Shown here piece by piece: positions 1-8,481 of a DNA stretch of 64,000 bases; positions within the stretch are counted from its first letter, which is position 1; every line of letters starts with the position of its first letter. The translations under genes and the position numbers were made by a program. The stretch is from Ectopseudomonas mendocina. Lineage in GTDB: Bacteria; Pseudomonadota; Gammaproteobacteria; Pseudomonadales; Pseudomonadaceae. Under the pieces are notes generated by a model that had not been told where the DNA came from, ran no database searches, and was given only the letters and a program-made list of their open reading frames with translations. The DNA lies in contig NZ_JADTQG010000015.1 of assembly GCF_016008875.1 (NCBI RefSeq), positions 1 through 64,000 of the forward strand, read 5' to 3'.

Positions 1-61
1 TGGATAGAGTACTCGGCTACGAACCGAGCGGTCGGAGGTTCGAATCCTCCTGAGTCCGCCA
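1..61 (+). tRNA. tRNA-Arg(ACG), 5' end cut by window
   Basis: The 3' part of a tRNA. The anticodon stem pairs 12-16 (CTCGG) with 24-28 (CCGAG) around the loop CTACGAA, which gives anticodon ACG (arginine, read as ICG). The T arm is GGAGG-TTCGAAT-CCTCC, ending at 50. It is followed by acceptor strand TGAGTCC, discriminator G and an encoded CCA at 59-61. The first roughly 16 bases (5' acceptor strand and part of the D arm) lie outside the window. Confidence 0.95.
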
Positions 62-69
62 TACCGAAA

Positions 70-96
70 GGGCCTGCAGCAATGCAGGCCCTTTTT
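70..96 (+). terminator. Rho-independent terminator after tRNA-Arg
   Basis: A perfect 9-bp stem, GGGCCTGCA / TGCAGGCCC (70-78 with 83-91), has a 4-base loop GCAA and is followed directly by TTTTT. It starts 9 bases after the tRNA CCA, so it ends the tRNA transcript. It may also serve the converging gene at 106-600. Confidence 0.9.
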
Positions 97-105
97 CTTT
101 GCGTG

Positions 106-600
106 TCATTTCTTCACGCAGCCGGCTTCGTCGAAGCTGACCTGCCGGCTGTTGCCGCCTTTGCGTTTTTCACGATAGTGATAGCGCTCCTGCCCATTGC
201 TGGCGGTGACTCTGTCCGGTTTGCCCAGGCTGCTTTCCACGTCACTGCGGCTCATGCCTGCACGGATTTCCTTGCGAATGATCGCCTGGCGCCTCTCGCT
301 GCTGCTCAGCAGGTTGCCGCAGCCATCGTCCTGCTGGCCGACGATCACCAGTTCGCCAGAGTTTGCGTTCGTCGTCGCCTGACGCTTGCCGGGGTCGGCC
401 AGCGGGACGGGTTTGCCGCTGCTGGGCGTATGGTTACGCGCATCCTGCAGATGCTGTTCCTGATCGCTGGTGCAGCCGTGCCGGGTGAAGGTGACATGGC
501 CGTCAGCATCCACGCAGCGGAACACGCTGGCGGCCGAACTGTCTTCAATAAAGGAGAGTAGCGCAGCGGCCAATAGCGCTGCCAAGTGCGGTCCTCGCAT
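106..600 (-). CDS. Secreted DUF4124-type hypothetical protein
   Basis: A 164-residue protein with a short signal peptide (residues 1-24, cleavage likely after SSAAS). Next comes a DUF4124-like stretch (FRCVDADGHVTFT, about 27-39) with a Cys pair, then a low-complexity linker. The C-terminal part (about 105-150) reads IRAGMSRSDVESSLGKPDRV..., like the short repeat of SmpA/OmlA-type envelope proteins. An envelope or periplasmic location is inferred; the function is unknown. It converges on the tRNA-Arg terminator and stands alone. The ATG at 600 fits the signal peptide. Confidence 0.75.
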   Translation of the reverse strand: MRGPHLAALLAAALLSFIEDSSAASVFRCVDADGHVTFTRHGCTSDQEQHLQDARNHTPSSGKPVPLADPGKRQATTNANSGELVIVGQQDDGCGNLLSSSERRQAIIRKEIRAGMSRSDVESSLGKPDRVTASNGQERYHYREKRKGGNSRQVSFDEAGCVKK

Positions 601-922
601 AGGTCGTCCTCCATGACGTTACACATTTCAGGTTAGATCGTTTTTTCGCTCACGCCAGAGTGTCTTGGCATTGAAGGCTGGCGTCGCATAGCCAGGTTTT
701 CATGCGGGATTGAAGTTTGCGATGCAAGCGATTGTTCTTGCCGCGCTTTTGTCACGTACAAAGCTGTTTCGCGGTGTTATCATTCGCCGCGTCAGCCCCG
801 CCGGGGCTTGTGGAATACCACCATGGACTTACCCAGTAGTTACTCAATACTCCCCTCGCACAATCGTGTAAGACCTGATTGATCCCCTTTGGCGTGCCCG
901 CCAGCTGGGGGTGGAGCGCGCT
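601..922. other. Intergenic region upstream of mgtE
   Basis: About 320 bases between the divergent starts of the DUF4124 gene and mgtE. It contains a small GC hairpin (AGCCCCG / CGGGGCT near 795-809) and a 19-codon open frame at 823-882, listed separately. No clear sigma-70 hexamers or known riboswitch could be assigned by eye. Confidence 0.5.
823..882 (+). other. Possible leader peptide ORF upstream of mgtE
   Basis: A short ATG-initiated frame of 19 codons with three prolines (peptide begins MDLPSSYSI and ends RVRPD). It ends in TGA 40 bases before the mgtE start and is preceded by a weak purine stretch (GTGGAA). Proline-containing leader peptides control Mg2+ transporter genes such as mgtA in enteric bacteria, so the position is suggestive. 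Nothing in the sequence proves translation, and the frame may be chance. Confidence 0.2.
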
Positions 923-2365
923 ATGACTGAAGTAGAAGCCAAAAAGCCGCAAGAGAGCCTGCAGGATCGCCTGGCCCAGGTGATCGAACTGCTGCATCGG
1001 CACAAGCTGGTCGAAGACCTGACCCATCGTCAGGAAGGCCAGCATCACGACCGTGTCGAAAACCTGGTCCACCGGCAGAATCTCGCCGAGCTGCAGCGCA
1101 AGCTCGATGATCTGCACCCCGCGGATATCGCCCACATCCTCGAAGCCCTGCCGCTGGATGAGCGTCTGACCGTCTGGCAACTGGTCAAGGCCGAGCGCGA
1201 CGGCGACATCCTGCTGGAAGTCTCTGACGCGGTACGGGAAACGCTGATCGCCGACATGGACGATCACGAGATTCTCGCCGCGGCCAAGGATCTGGACGCA
1301 GACGAACTCGCCGACCTGGCGCCGGAGCTGCCGCGCGACGTCGTTCATGAGTTGATGGAATCGCTCGACGCCCAGCAGCGCGAGCGCGTGCGTTCGGCGC
1401 TGTCCTACGAGGAGGATCAGGTCGGTGCGCTGATGGACTTCGAGATGGTCACCATCCGCGAAGACGTTAGCCTGGAAGTGGTGTTGCGTTACCTGCGTCG
1501 CCTCAAGGAATTGCCGGGGCACACCGACAAGCTGTTCGTGGTCGATTATGACGGCGTGCTAAAGGGCGTGCTGCCGATCAAGCGCTTGCTGGTCAACGAT
1601 CCGGATAAGCAGGTCGGCGAGGTCATGGCCGACGATCCGGTAAGCTTCCACCCCGACGAGGACGGCTACGACGCTGCGCAGGCGTTCGAGCGTTACGACC
1701 TTATCTCGGCGCCGGTGGTGGACAAGAACGGCAAGCTGATCGGCCGTCTGACCATCGACGAGATGGTCGACCTGATCCGTGAGGAAAGCGAAAGCGAAGT
1801 GCTGAACATGGCCGGTCTGCGCGAGGAGGAAGATATCTTCGCCTCGGTGTGGAAGTCGGTACGCAACCGCTGGGCCTGGCTGGCGATCAATCTGGTCACG
1901 GCGTTCCTCGCCTCGCGGGTGATCGGCCTGTTCGAAGACTCGATTGAAAAACTCGTGGCGCTGGCGGCGCTGATGCCTATCGTTGCCGGTATCGGCGGCA
2001 ATTCCGGCAACCAGACCATCACCATGATCGTGCGCGCCATGGCGCTGGATCAGGTCAGCACCGGCAATACCAAGCGCCTGCTGCGCAAGGAGCTCGGGGT
2101 TTCGTTGATCAACGGCATCCTCTGGGGCGGGGTGATCGGGGCCGTCGCCTATGGGCTCTACGGCAGCTGGTCGCTGGGCGTGGTGATGACTGCAGCGATG
2201 ACCCTCAACCTGTTGCTGGCAGCGCTGATGGGGGTGCTGATCCCCATGACCCTGGCGCGCCTGGGGCGCGACCCGGCCATGGGAGCCAGTGTGATGATCA
2301 CCGCCATGACCGACAGCGGCGGCTTTTTCATCTTCCTGGGGCTGGCGTCGATCTTCCTGATGTAA
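923..2365 (+). CDS. mgtE: Magnesium transporter MgtE
   Basis: A 480-residue MgtE-family Mg2+ channel/transporter of the inner membrane. The cytoplasmic N domain (about 25-130, with LHPADIAHILEALP) is followed by paired CBS domains (about 130-255), which in the family close the pore when Mg2+ is bound. The C-terminal membrane domain (about 310-480) has about five helices and carries the pore signature PIVAGIGGNSGNQT. The ATG at 923 was preferred over the upstream GTG at 911 because purine-rich GGGGTGGAG lies just before it. The gene abuts the converging gene at 2366 with no terminator between them. Length is normal for the family. Confidence 0.95.
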   Translation: MTEVEAKKPQESLQDRLAQVIELLHRHKLVEDLTHRQEGQHHDRVENLVHRQNLAELQRKLDDLHPADIAHILEALPLDERLTVWQLVKAERDGDILLEVSDAVRETLIADMDDHEILAAAKDLDADELADLAPELPRDVVHELMESLDAQQRERVRSALSYEEDQVGALMDFEMVTIREDVSLEVVLRYLRRLKELPGHTDKLFVVDYDGVLKGVLPIKRLLVNDPDKQVGEVMADDPVSFHPDEDGYDAAQAFERYDLISAPVVDKNGKLIGRLTIDEMVDLIREESESEVLNMAGLREEEDIFASVWKSVRNRWAWLAINLVTAFLASRVIGLFEDSIEKLVALAALMPIVAGIGGNSGNQTITMIVRAMALDQVSTGNTKRLLRKELGVSLINGILWGGVIGAVAYGLYGSWSLGVVMTAAMTLNLLLAALMGVLIPMTLARLGRDPAMGASVMITAMTDSGGFFIFLGLASIFLM

Positions 2366-2827
2366 TCAGTTCATCAGCTCGACCAGCCGCCAGGTATCGA
2401 GAAAGGCCGTGACCCGGGTGATCCGGCCATTCTCCAGTTGCATGTGCCAGGAGTAGCTGTTTTCGTAGCGACTGCCGTCCCTGGCGGTCGCCTGGCCATC
2501 CCAATGCACGACCACGTAAGGCCCCTGCGCCACGATCTGGCGCAAGGTGGGGACGATGGGCGTGGCCAGTTTGTCGGTGATGGGTTCGACTGCATCTTCC
2601 ATGAACGCCTCGCGCGTGCGGTAAGTCCCGGAGTACGGGCTGCTGCCGGCCACGACCCAGACTGCGTCATCGGCCAGCAGATCGAAGATGCCGCCTTGTC
2701 CGGCGCGCCAATCATCGAACGCTTTCTGAATCAGGGCCTGATTGGCCACGGTGTTGTCAGTTGCCCAGGTCGGCAGGCAGAGCGATACGCTGAGCAGTAG
2801 CGCGGCGACAGCTTTTTGCATGTTCAT
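2366..2827 (-). CDS. Secreted SnoaL/NTF2-like protein
   Basis: A 153-residue protein with a signal peptide (MNMQKAVAALLLSVSLCLPTWA, cleavage after about residue 22). The remaining domain resembles SnoaL/NTF2-like proteins of the limonene-epoxide-hydrolase/ketosteroid-isomerase type fold (ALIQKAFDDWRAGQGGIFDLLADDAVWVVAG; then SYSWHMQLENGRITRVTAFLD). It is the last gene of a three-gene minus-strand group with the Atu4866-type gene and the short-chain dehydrogenase. The substrate is unknown, and the secretion signal is less usual for SnoaL-type enzymes. The stop codon directly abuts the end of mgtE. Confidence 0.8.
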   Translation of the reverse strand: MNMQKAVAALLLSVSLCLPTWATDNTVANQALIQKAFDDWRAGQGGIFDLLADDAVWVVAGSSPYSGTYRTREAFMEDAVEPITDKLATPIVPTLRQIVAQGPYVVVHWDGQATARDGSRYENSYSWHMQLENGRITRVTAFLDTWRLVELMN

Positions 2828-2856
2828 AAGCTTCTTTCCTCGGCTGATGGGTTGCC

Positions 2857-3186
2857 TTACTCGTCAGTTGCAGTGCTCTTGCGGCGCAGCACCATGCCGC
2901 CGTGGTAGAGCACGTCGTCGATGAACTCACCGTCAGCGGTAAAGCCGGTGTCGTCGACATAATCGATGTGGTTGCCAGTGACTCGGTAGCTGCCCTGGTA
3001 GGCGCTTTCGCGGTTCCCGCGTGCCTCGTCATAACGGCCGTTGGCCAATAGCTCATGGCGGACATGGCCATCGTCCGTTACCCACATGCCCACGTAGGGA
3101 TGTGGGCTTTCCGCTTCCGCGCTTGCCGCGCCGGGTAGCAGGGCGCCGCTGATCAGCAGCGCCGCAAGGCTGTTCTTCGCTGGCAT
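2857..3186 (-). CDS. Exported Atu4866-like small protein
   Basis: A 109-residue protein with a signal peptide (about 1-23, ending PGAASA). Its compact domain (HPYVGMWVTDDGHVRHELLANGRYDEARG...YRVTGNHIDYVDDTG) resembles the Agrobacterium Atu4866 family, a small lipocalin-like beta-barrel of unknown role. The start at 3186 (MPAKNSL) is supported by GGAGGT seven bases upstream; the earlier in-frame ATG would lie inside the preceding gene. It lies 11 bases after the short-chain dehydrogenase, so co-transcription is likely. Confidence 0.75.
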   Translation of the reverse strand: MPAKNSLAALLISGALLPGAASAEAESPHPYVGMWVTDDGHVRHELLANGRYDEARGNRESAYQGSYRVTGNHIDYVDDTGFTADGEFIDDVLYHGGMVLRRKSTATDE

Positions 3187-3197
3187 ATTCACCTCCA

Positions 3198-3920
3198 TCA
3201 ATAAGGGCTGGCGGTCGGGCGCACGATGACTTCACTGACATCGACATCGTCGGGCTGCTCGACTGCATAGGCCACCGCGCGGGCAATGGCGTCCGGCGTG
3301 ATGGCGATACGGCGGAAGGCCTTCATCGCATCGCGGGCGCTGGCGTCGGTGATGCTGTCGGCCAGCTCGGACTCGACCACGCCCGGGCAGATGGTGGTGA
3401 CGCGGATGCGCTCGTTTTCCTGGCGCAGGCCCTCGGAAATGGCCCAGACCGCGTATTTGGTGGCGCAATACACCGCGGCGGTCGGTGATACGGCATGGGC
3501 GCCGATGGAGGCGATGTTGATCACCTGGCCACGCCCGCGTTGTTCCATGCCCGGCAGCACGGCGGCGATGCCATGCAGCACGCCACGTACGTTGACATCG
3601 ATCATGCGGTTCCACTCGTCCACCTTCAGGGCGTTGAGCGGTGACAGTGGCATGACCCCGGCGTTGTTGATGATGACGTCAACGGGGCCGTGCTGTGCCT
3701 CTGCGTGCTCCACGAAGGCCTGCATGTCATGCAGTTGGCTGACATCGAGGGTACGGCACGAGGCCTGTTGACCCTGGGCCTGCAGTTCTTCTACCAGTGC
3801 CTGTAGGCGTTCGATGCGGCGGGCACCGAGGACCACCTGGTGGCCCTGGCTGGCGAGGTGTCTGGCGATGGCTTCGCCGATGCCGCTACTGGCTCCGGTA
3901 ATGAGGATGACTTTGCTCAT
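3198..3920 (-). CDS. SDR family oxidoreductase
   Basis: A 240-residue classical short-chain dehydrogenase/reductase. The cofactor motif TGASSGIG is near residue 8-15, NNAG (IINNAGVMPL) near 85, the catalytic Ser in INIASIGAH near 137, and YCATK supplies the YxxxK pair near 151-155. Such enzymes reduce or oxidise carbonyl/alcohol substrates with NAD(P)H. The substrate cannot be read from the sequence. The start at 3920 (MSKVILITG) follows GTGGAGAC. It is the first gene of a minus-strand trio and is divergent from an AraC-type regulator, which may control it. Confidence 0.9.
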   Translation of the reverse strand: MSKVILITGASSGIGEAIARHLASQGHQVVLGARRIERLQALVEELQAQGQQASCRTLDVSQLHDMQAFVEHAEAQHGPVDVIINNAGVMPLSPLNALKVDEWNRMIDVNVRGVLHGIAAVLPGMEQRGRGQVINIASIGAHAVSPTAAVYCATKYAVWAISEGLRQENERIRVTTICPGVVESELADSITDASARDAMKAFRRIAITPDAIARAVAYAVEQPDDVDVSEVIVRPTASPY

Positions 3921-4063
3921 GTCGGTCTCCACTTGGGTTATGGAGATTCCATGCTAGGCATGTGGGTGCCGTCTGCTAAGTCTCGTTACTCTTTCGATAT
4001 TGCCTGTTTCTATTGACTGCTTCCTAAAATGTGCCGGTCTTCCTCAAGAGCGGGTGGCAGAGC

Positions 4064-4993
4064 ATGAGTGCGAATTCCGAGAGCATGAAGCGGCGCATGG
4101 TCGAGCTGATGCTGCGCCTGGCTCCCGAAGAGGGGTATACCGCGGCGCAACTGGATGGCGTCACCTTCATGCGCTCCGACCGGCCGCTTCCGGTGACGCC
4201 GGCGCTGTACGAGCCGAGCATCGTGATCGTCATCCAGGGGCGCAAGAGTGGGCTGCACGACGGCAATCTGTACGTTTACGATGCGCAGCACTATCTGGTG
4301 CTGGCGCTGCCCTTGCCGTTTGCCATCGAAACCGAGGCGACGGCCGATGAGCCCATGCTCGGTGTGGCACTGCGGGTCGATCCGCTGTTGGTGGCCGAAC
4401 TGGCGATGGGGCTGGACGAGACCCCGACCCGCGCGCCGGCGACGCTTTATTCCAGCCCGATGGATACGCGTCTTAGCGATGCGACGTTGCGCCTGCTGGA
4501 AGCCCTGGCCGACCCCGACGAGGTGCGCCTGCTGGGCCCGTCGATCATGCGTGAGATCGTCTTTCGCGTGCTGCAGGGCGAGCAGGGCAGTGGTCTGCGC
4601 GCGACCCTGGCGCAGAACAGTCATTTCGGCCGCATCGCGCGCGTGCTGCAGCGCATACATCGCGATTACCAGGCGTCGCTCGATGTGCCTTCGCTGGCTG
4701 AGATCGCCAGCATGAGCGTGCCGGCCTTCCATGTGCACTTCAAGGCCATGACCAGCCGCTCGCCGTTGCAGTACCTCAAGGCCATCCGCCTGCACCAGGC
4801 ACGGCTACTGATGATTCGCAGCGACATGAGCGCGATCAGCGCGGCGCAGCGCGTCGGGTATGAGAGTCCTTCGCAGTTCAGTCGCGAGTTCAAGCGGCTC
4901 TTCGGGCGTACTCCTGGCGACGAGACGCGCCACTTCAAGCAGCTTCTGGCGCTGGCGCCTGCCGTTGATACTGGCGTGCGCTCGGCCTCCTGA
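4064..4993 (+). CDS. AraC family transcriptional regulator
   Basis: A 309-residue regulator. The N-terminal AraC_N (YqhC-type) sensor domain, about residues 15-170, includes EPSIVIVIQGRKSGL and YLVLALPLPF. The C-terminal pair of helix-turn-helix motifs, about 205-300, contains SLAEIASMSVPAFHVHFKAMT and AQRVGYESPSQFSREFKRLFG. YqhC-type regulators respond to aldehydes or other reactive carbonyls and usually switch on neighbouring reductases. Here the divergent neighbour is a short-chain dehydrogenase, which fits. The ATG at 4064 was chosen; a GTG at 4031 would add 11 residues. Confidence 0.88.
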   Translation: MSANSESMKRRMVELMLRLAPEEGYTAAQLDGVTFMRSDRPLPVTPALYEPSIVIVIQGRKSGLHDGNLYVYDAQHYLVLALPLPFAIETEATADEPMLGVALRVDPLLVAELAMGLDETPTRAPATLYSSPMDTRLSDATLRLLEALADPDEVRLLGPSIMREIVFRVLQGEQGSGLRATLAQNSHFGRIARVLQRIHRDYQASLDVPSLAEIASMSVPAFHVHFKAMTSRSPLQYLKAIRLHQARLLMIRSDMSAISAAQRVGYESPSQFSREFKRLFGRTPGDETRHFKQLLALAPAVDTGVRSAS

Positions 4994-5195
4994 GAAGCTT
5001 GTTCGCAGCGCTTTTCTCGTTCTTTGGTAGTGGATGGGCAAAAGCCACTACATAAATGACCAATCCAGGCCTTTTGGCGTTTGCTTCAAACGCTTGTTTC
5101 AGGCTAAGGTTCGGCAGCTTTGCCTGGGCGCTGACCCTGGGCGCTCCTGATCAATAATGAATGCAGCCCGCGAGCTGCTGGCCAAAGGAGCCAAG

Positions 5196-5453
5196 ATGAC
5201 CCCCAGTGAACTACTGCTCGAGGGTGTCGAACTCATGCTGTTCGGTATGGGTTTCGTGTTTGTCTTTCTGGTGTTGCTGGTGGGTGTGGTCAGCCTGATG
5301 TCGCGCCTGATCGCGACTTTCGCTCCACCCGCGCCAACCCCCGCCGCTTCTTCCCCAGCGCACAGCGCCAAGTCGGCCAGCCATGAGCCGGATGCAGAAA
5401 CGCTGGCCGCCATTCAATCCGCTATTGCCCAGCACCGCGCGCGTCGCGGTTGA
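5196..5453 (+). CDS. oadG: Oxaloacetate decarboxylase gamma chain
   Basis: An 85-residue protein with one N-terminal membrane helix (about 10-38, MLFGMGFVFVFLVLLVGVVSLM) and a Pro/Ala-rich tail ending in a basic helix. This is the layout of OadG, the small subunit that assembles the sodium-pumping oxaloacetate decarboxylase and binds zinc. AAAGGAG eight bases before the ATG at 5196 sets the start; an upstream in-frame ATG would add 13 residues without a site. It is followed by oadA and oadB. Confidence 0.9.
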   Translation: MTPSELLLEGVELMLFGMGFVFVFLVLLVGVVSLMSRLIATFAPPAPTPAASSPAHSAKSASHEPDAETLAAIQSAIAQHRARRG

Positions 5454-5476
5454 TCAGGTTCAGAGGGAGTACCTGT

Positions 5477-7255
5477 ATGACTGCCGTTAAACAAGCACTC
5501 GGGATCACCGATGTGGTGCTGCGTGACGCCCATCAATCCATCCTGGCCACTCGCGTACGCCTGCAAGACATGCTGCCGATTGCGCCCAAGCTCGATCAGG
5601 TCGGCTTCTGGTCGGTGGAGTCCTGGGGTGGAGCGACCTTCGACGCCTGTATTCGCTACCTCGGCGAAGACCCGTGGGAACGTATTCGCGAGCTGAAAAA
5701 GGCGATGCCCAACACTCGCCAGCAGATGCTCCTGCGCGGGCAGAATCTGCTGGGCTACCGTCACTACGCCGATGACGTGGTGGAGAAGTTCGTCGAGCGC
5801 GCCGCCATCAATGGTGTCGATGTGTTCCGCGTGTTCGACGCGATGAACGACCCGCGCAACCTCGAGACCGCGCTCAAGGCCGTCAAGCAGCAGGGCAAGC
5901 ACGCCCAGGGCACCATCTCCTACACCACCAGCCCGGTGCATACCCTTGAGATGTGGGTCGATCTGGCCAAGCAGATCGAGGACATGGGCGCCGACTCGGT
6001 GGCCATCAAGGACATGGCCGGCATCCTCACGCCGTATACCGCATTCGAGCTGGTGTCGCGCCTGAAGGCCAGCCTGGCCATCCCGATCCACATGCAGTGC
6101 CACGCCACCGCGGGGCTGTCATCCGTGGCCATTCTCAAGGCGGTGGAAGCTGGTATCGACAACGTCGACACTGCCATCTCCTCGCTGTCGATGACCTACG
6201 GTCACTCGCCGACCGAATCGGTGGTGGCGATGTTCCAGGGCACCGAGCGCGATACCGGGCTGAACCTGGAGCTGTTGGAGGAGATCGCCGCGTACTTCCG
6301 CGAAGTGCGCAAGAAATACGCAAAATTCGAGGGCAACCTCAAGGGCGTCGATTCGCGCATCCTGGTCGCCCAGGTGCCGGGCGGCATGCTCACCAACATG
6401 GAAAGCCAGCTGAAAGAGCAGGGCGCCCAGGACAAGTTCGACCAGGTGCTGGCCGAGATTCCGCGTGTGCGCGAAGACCTGGGTTTCATCCCGCTGGTGA
6501 CCCCAACCTCGCAGATCGTTGGCACCCAGGCGGTGATCAACGTGCTCACCGGAGAGCGCTACAAGTCGATTACCAAGGAAACTGCCGGCGTGCTCAAGGG
6601 CGAGTACGGCGCGGCGCCCGCACCGTTCAATGCCGAGCTGCAGGCGCGCGTGCTCGATGGCGCGCAGGCCATCACCTGCCGTCCGGCCGACCTGCTCGAC
6701 GCGGAAATGGACAAGCTGACCGCCGAACTCAAGGGCATCGCCAAGGACAAGGGCATCCAGCTTGCCGCCGACGAGATCGACGACGTGCTGACTTATGCGC
6801 TGTTTCCGCAGATCGGCCTGAAGTTTCTCGAGAACCGCGACAACCCGGCGGCCTTCGAGCCGCTGCCGACCGGTAAGGAAGCTCCCGCCCGTGAGGCCGG
6901 CAAGCCCGAGGTCTATACCGTCGAGGTGGGTGGCAAATCTTTCGTCGTACAGGTCAACGAGGGCGGCGATATCGAGGGTATCAAGCCCATCGGTGGCGCA
7001 GCGAACGTCGCCGCGGCGCCAGCCCCGGTTGCAGCGGGTGGCGGCGAGCCGCAGGCCGCACCGCTGGCCGGCAACATCTTCAAGGTGCTGGTGCAGCCAG
7101 GCCAGGCTGTCGAGGAGGGGCAACTGGTGATCATCCTCGAAGCGATGAAGATGGAAACCGAGATCCGTGCGTTCAAGGCCGGCACCGTCGGCGCCGTCAA
7201 CGTCAAGGTGGGTGATGCGGTGGCGGTGGGCGACAGCCTGCTGACCATCGGCTGA
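5477..7255 (+). CDS. oadA: Oxaloacetate decarboxylase alpha subunit
   Basis: A 592-residue biotin enzyme that decarboxylates oxaloacetate to pyruvate and passes CO2 to biotin. The carboxyltransferase TIM barrel occupies about 1-300 (TDVVLRDAHQS near the start, metal-binding HMQCHATAG near 200). A conserved post-barrel domain and a Pro/Ala linker (about 500-530) follow. The C-terminal biotinyl domain has EAMKMETEI with the biotinylated Lys near residue 558. The start at 5477 (MTAVKQALG) follows GAGGGAG. It lies between oadG and oadB as one operon. Confidence 0.93.
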   Translation: MTAVKQALGITDVVLRDAHQSILATRVRLQDMLPIAPKLDQVGFWSVESWGGATFDACIRYLGEDPWERIRELKKAMPNTRQQMLLRGQNLLGYRHYADDVVEKFVERAAINGVDVFRVFDAMNDPRNLETALKAVKQQGKHAQGTISYTTSPVHTLEMWVDLAKQIEDMGADSVAIKDMAGILTPYTAFELVSRLKASLAIPIHMQCHATAGLSSVAILKAVEAGIDNVDTAISSLSMTYGHSPTESVVAMFQGTERDTGLNLELLEEIAAYFREVRKKYAKFEGNLKGVDSRILVAQVPGGMLTNMESQLKEQGAQDKFDQVLAEIPRVREDLGFIPLVTPTSQIVGTQAVINVLTGERYKSITKETAGVLKGEYGAAPAPFNAELQARVLDGAQAITCRPADLLDAEMDKLTAELKGIAKDKGIQLAADEIDDVLTYALFPQIGLKFLENRDNPAAFEPLPTGKEAPAREAGKPEVYTVEVGGKSFVVQVNEGGDIEGIKPIGGAANVAAAPAPVAAGGGEPQAAPLAGNIFKVLVQPGQAVEEGQLVIILEAMKMETEIRAFKAGTVGAVNVKVGDAVAVGDSLLTIG

Positions 7256-7265
7256 GGAGCGCATC

Positions 7266-8402
7266 ATGGAAAAGCTGCTCAAGCTCTGGCAGAGCACCGG
7301 CCTGTATCACCTGGAGCCTGGTCAGGCCTTCATGACCGCGGTGTGCCTGCTGCTGATCTACCTGGCCATCAAGAAGGGCTTCGAGCCTCTGCTGCTGGTG
7401 CCCATCGGTTTCGGTGGTCTGCTGTCGAACATCCCGGTGGCCAACATGGCTGAAGGTGCCGGCTTCCTGCACCTGATCTACGAAGTGGGATTGCCGACCA
7501 GCATCTTCCCGTTGCTGATCTTCCTCGGTGTTGGCGCCATGACCGACTTCGGACCGATGCTGGCCAACCCGAAAACCTTGTTGCTGGGCGCCGCCGCGCA
7601 GTTCGGCATCTTCGGCACGCTGCTCGGCGCCCTGGCGATCACCGCACTGGGCATTCCCGGTATGGAGTTCACCCTCAAGGAGGCGGCGTCCATCGCCATT
7701 ATCGGCGGGGCGGATGGGCCTACCTCGATCTTCGTCACTTCCAAGTTGGCGCCCGACCTGCTTGGCCCCATCGCGGTCGCGGCCTATGCCTACATGGCAT
7801 TGGTGCCGCTGTTGCAGCCACCGATCATGCGTGCGCTGACCACCAAGGAAGAGCGCGCCATCGTCATGCAGCAACTGCGGCCGGTGGGGCAGACCGAGAA
7901 GATCGTCTTCCCCATCGTGCTGTGCCTATTGGTGGGTATGCTGTTGCCGGACGCGGCGCCGCTGATCGGTATGTTCGCCCTCGGCAATCTGCTGCGTGAA
8001 TGTGGTGTGGTCGAGCGTCTGGCCGATACCTCGCGCAACGCGCTGATCAATATCGTCACCATCTTCCTCGGTCTGACCGTAGGCTCGAAACTGTCGGCAG
8101 AAGCCTTCCTGCAGCTCAAGACCCTGGGCATCCTGATGCTGGGCATGGTGGCGTTCTGCGCCGGCACTGCGGCTGGTGTGCTGATGGCCAAGCTGATGAA
8201 CCTGTTCAGCAGCAACAAGGTCAACCCGCTGATCGGCTCGGCAGGCGTATCGGCGGTGCCGATGGCGGCACGGGTATCGAACAAGGTCGGCCTAGAGGCC
8301 AACCCGCAGAACTTCCTGCTGATGCATGCCATGGGGCCGAACGTGGCCGGGGTGATCGGCTCCGCTGTGGCGGCGGGGGTATTGCTCAGCTTTGTCGGGT
8401 GA
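7266..8402 (+). CDS. oadB: Oxaloacetate decarboxylase beta subunit (Na+ pump)
   Basis: A 378-residue, very hydrophobic inner-membrane protein with about nine to eleven helices. It is the OadB/GcdB/MmdB subunit that decarboxylates carboxybiotin and couples this to Na+ export. The family signature GADGPTSIF (near 147) and the conserved NPLIGSAGVSAVPMAARV stretch near 320 are present. The start lies 10 bases after oadA with GAGGAGCGC upstream. A strong hairpin terminator follows. In an aerobic pseudomonad this pump would link oxaloacetate disposal to a sodium gradient (inference). Confidence 0.94.
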   Translation: MEKLLKLWQSTGLYHLEPGQAFMTAVCLLLIYLAIKKGFEPLLLVPIGFGGLLSNIPVANMAEGAGFLHLIYEVGLPTSIFPLLIFLGVGAMTDFGPMLANPKTLLLGAAAQFGIFGTLLGALAITALGIPGMEFTLKEAASIAIIGGADGPTSIFVTSKLAPDLLGPIAVAAYAYMALVPLLQPPIMRALTTKEERAIVMQQLRPVGQTEKIVFPIVLCLLVGMLLPDAAPLIGMFALGNLLRECGVVERLADTSRNALINIVTIFLGLTVGSKLSAEAFLQLKTLGILMLGMVAFCAGTAAGVLMAKLMNLFSSNKVNPLIGSAGVSAVPMAARVSNKVGLEANPQNFLLMHAMGPNVAGVIGSAVAAGVLLSFVG

Positions 8403-8438
8403 AGAGGGTGCGGGGTTCGCTCCGCGTCTTTCCCTCAG

Positions 8439-8475
8439 CCATAAAAAAACCGGCCTAGGCCGGTTTTTTTATGGC
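8439..8475. terminator. Bidirectional terminator between oadB and amrZ
   Basis: A long palindrome: GCCAT, an A tract, ACCGGCC, TA, GGCCGGT, a T tract, ATGGC. With A-rich and T-rich flanks on both sides of an 8-bp GC stem, it can end transcription of oadB on the plus strand and amrZ on the minus strand. Confidence 0.9.
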
Positions 8476-8481
8476 TTCGCT

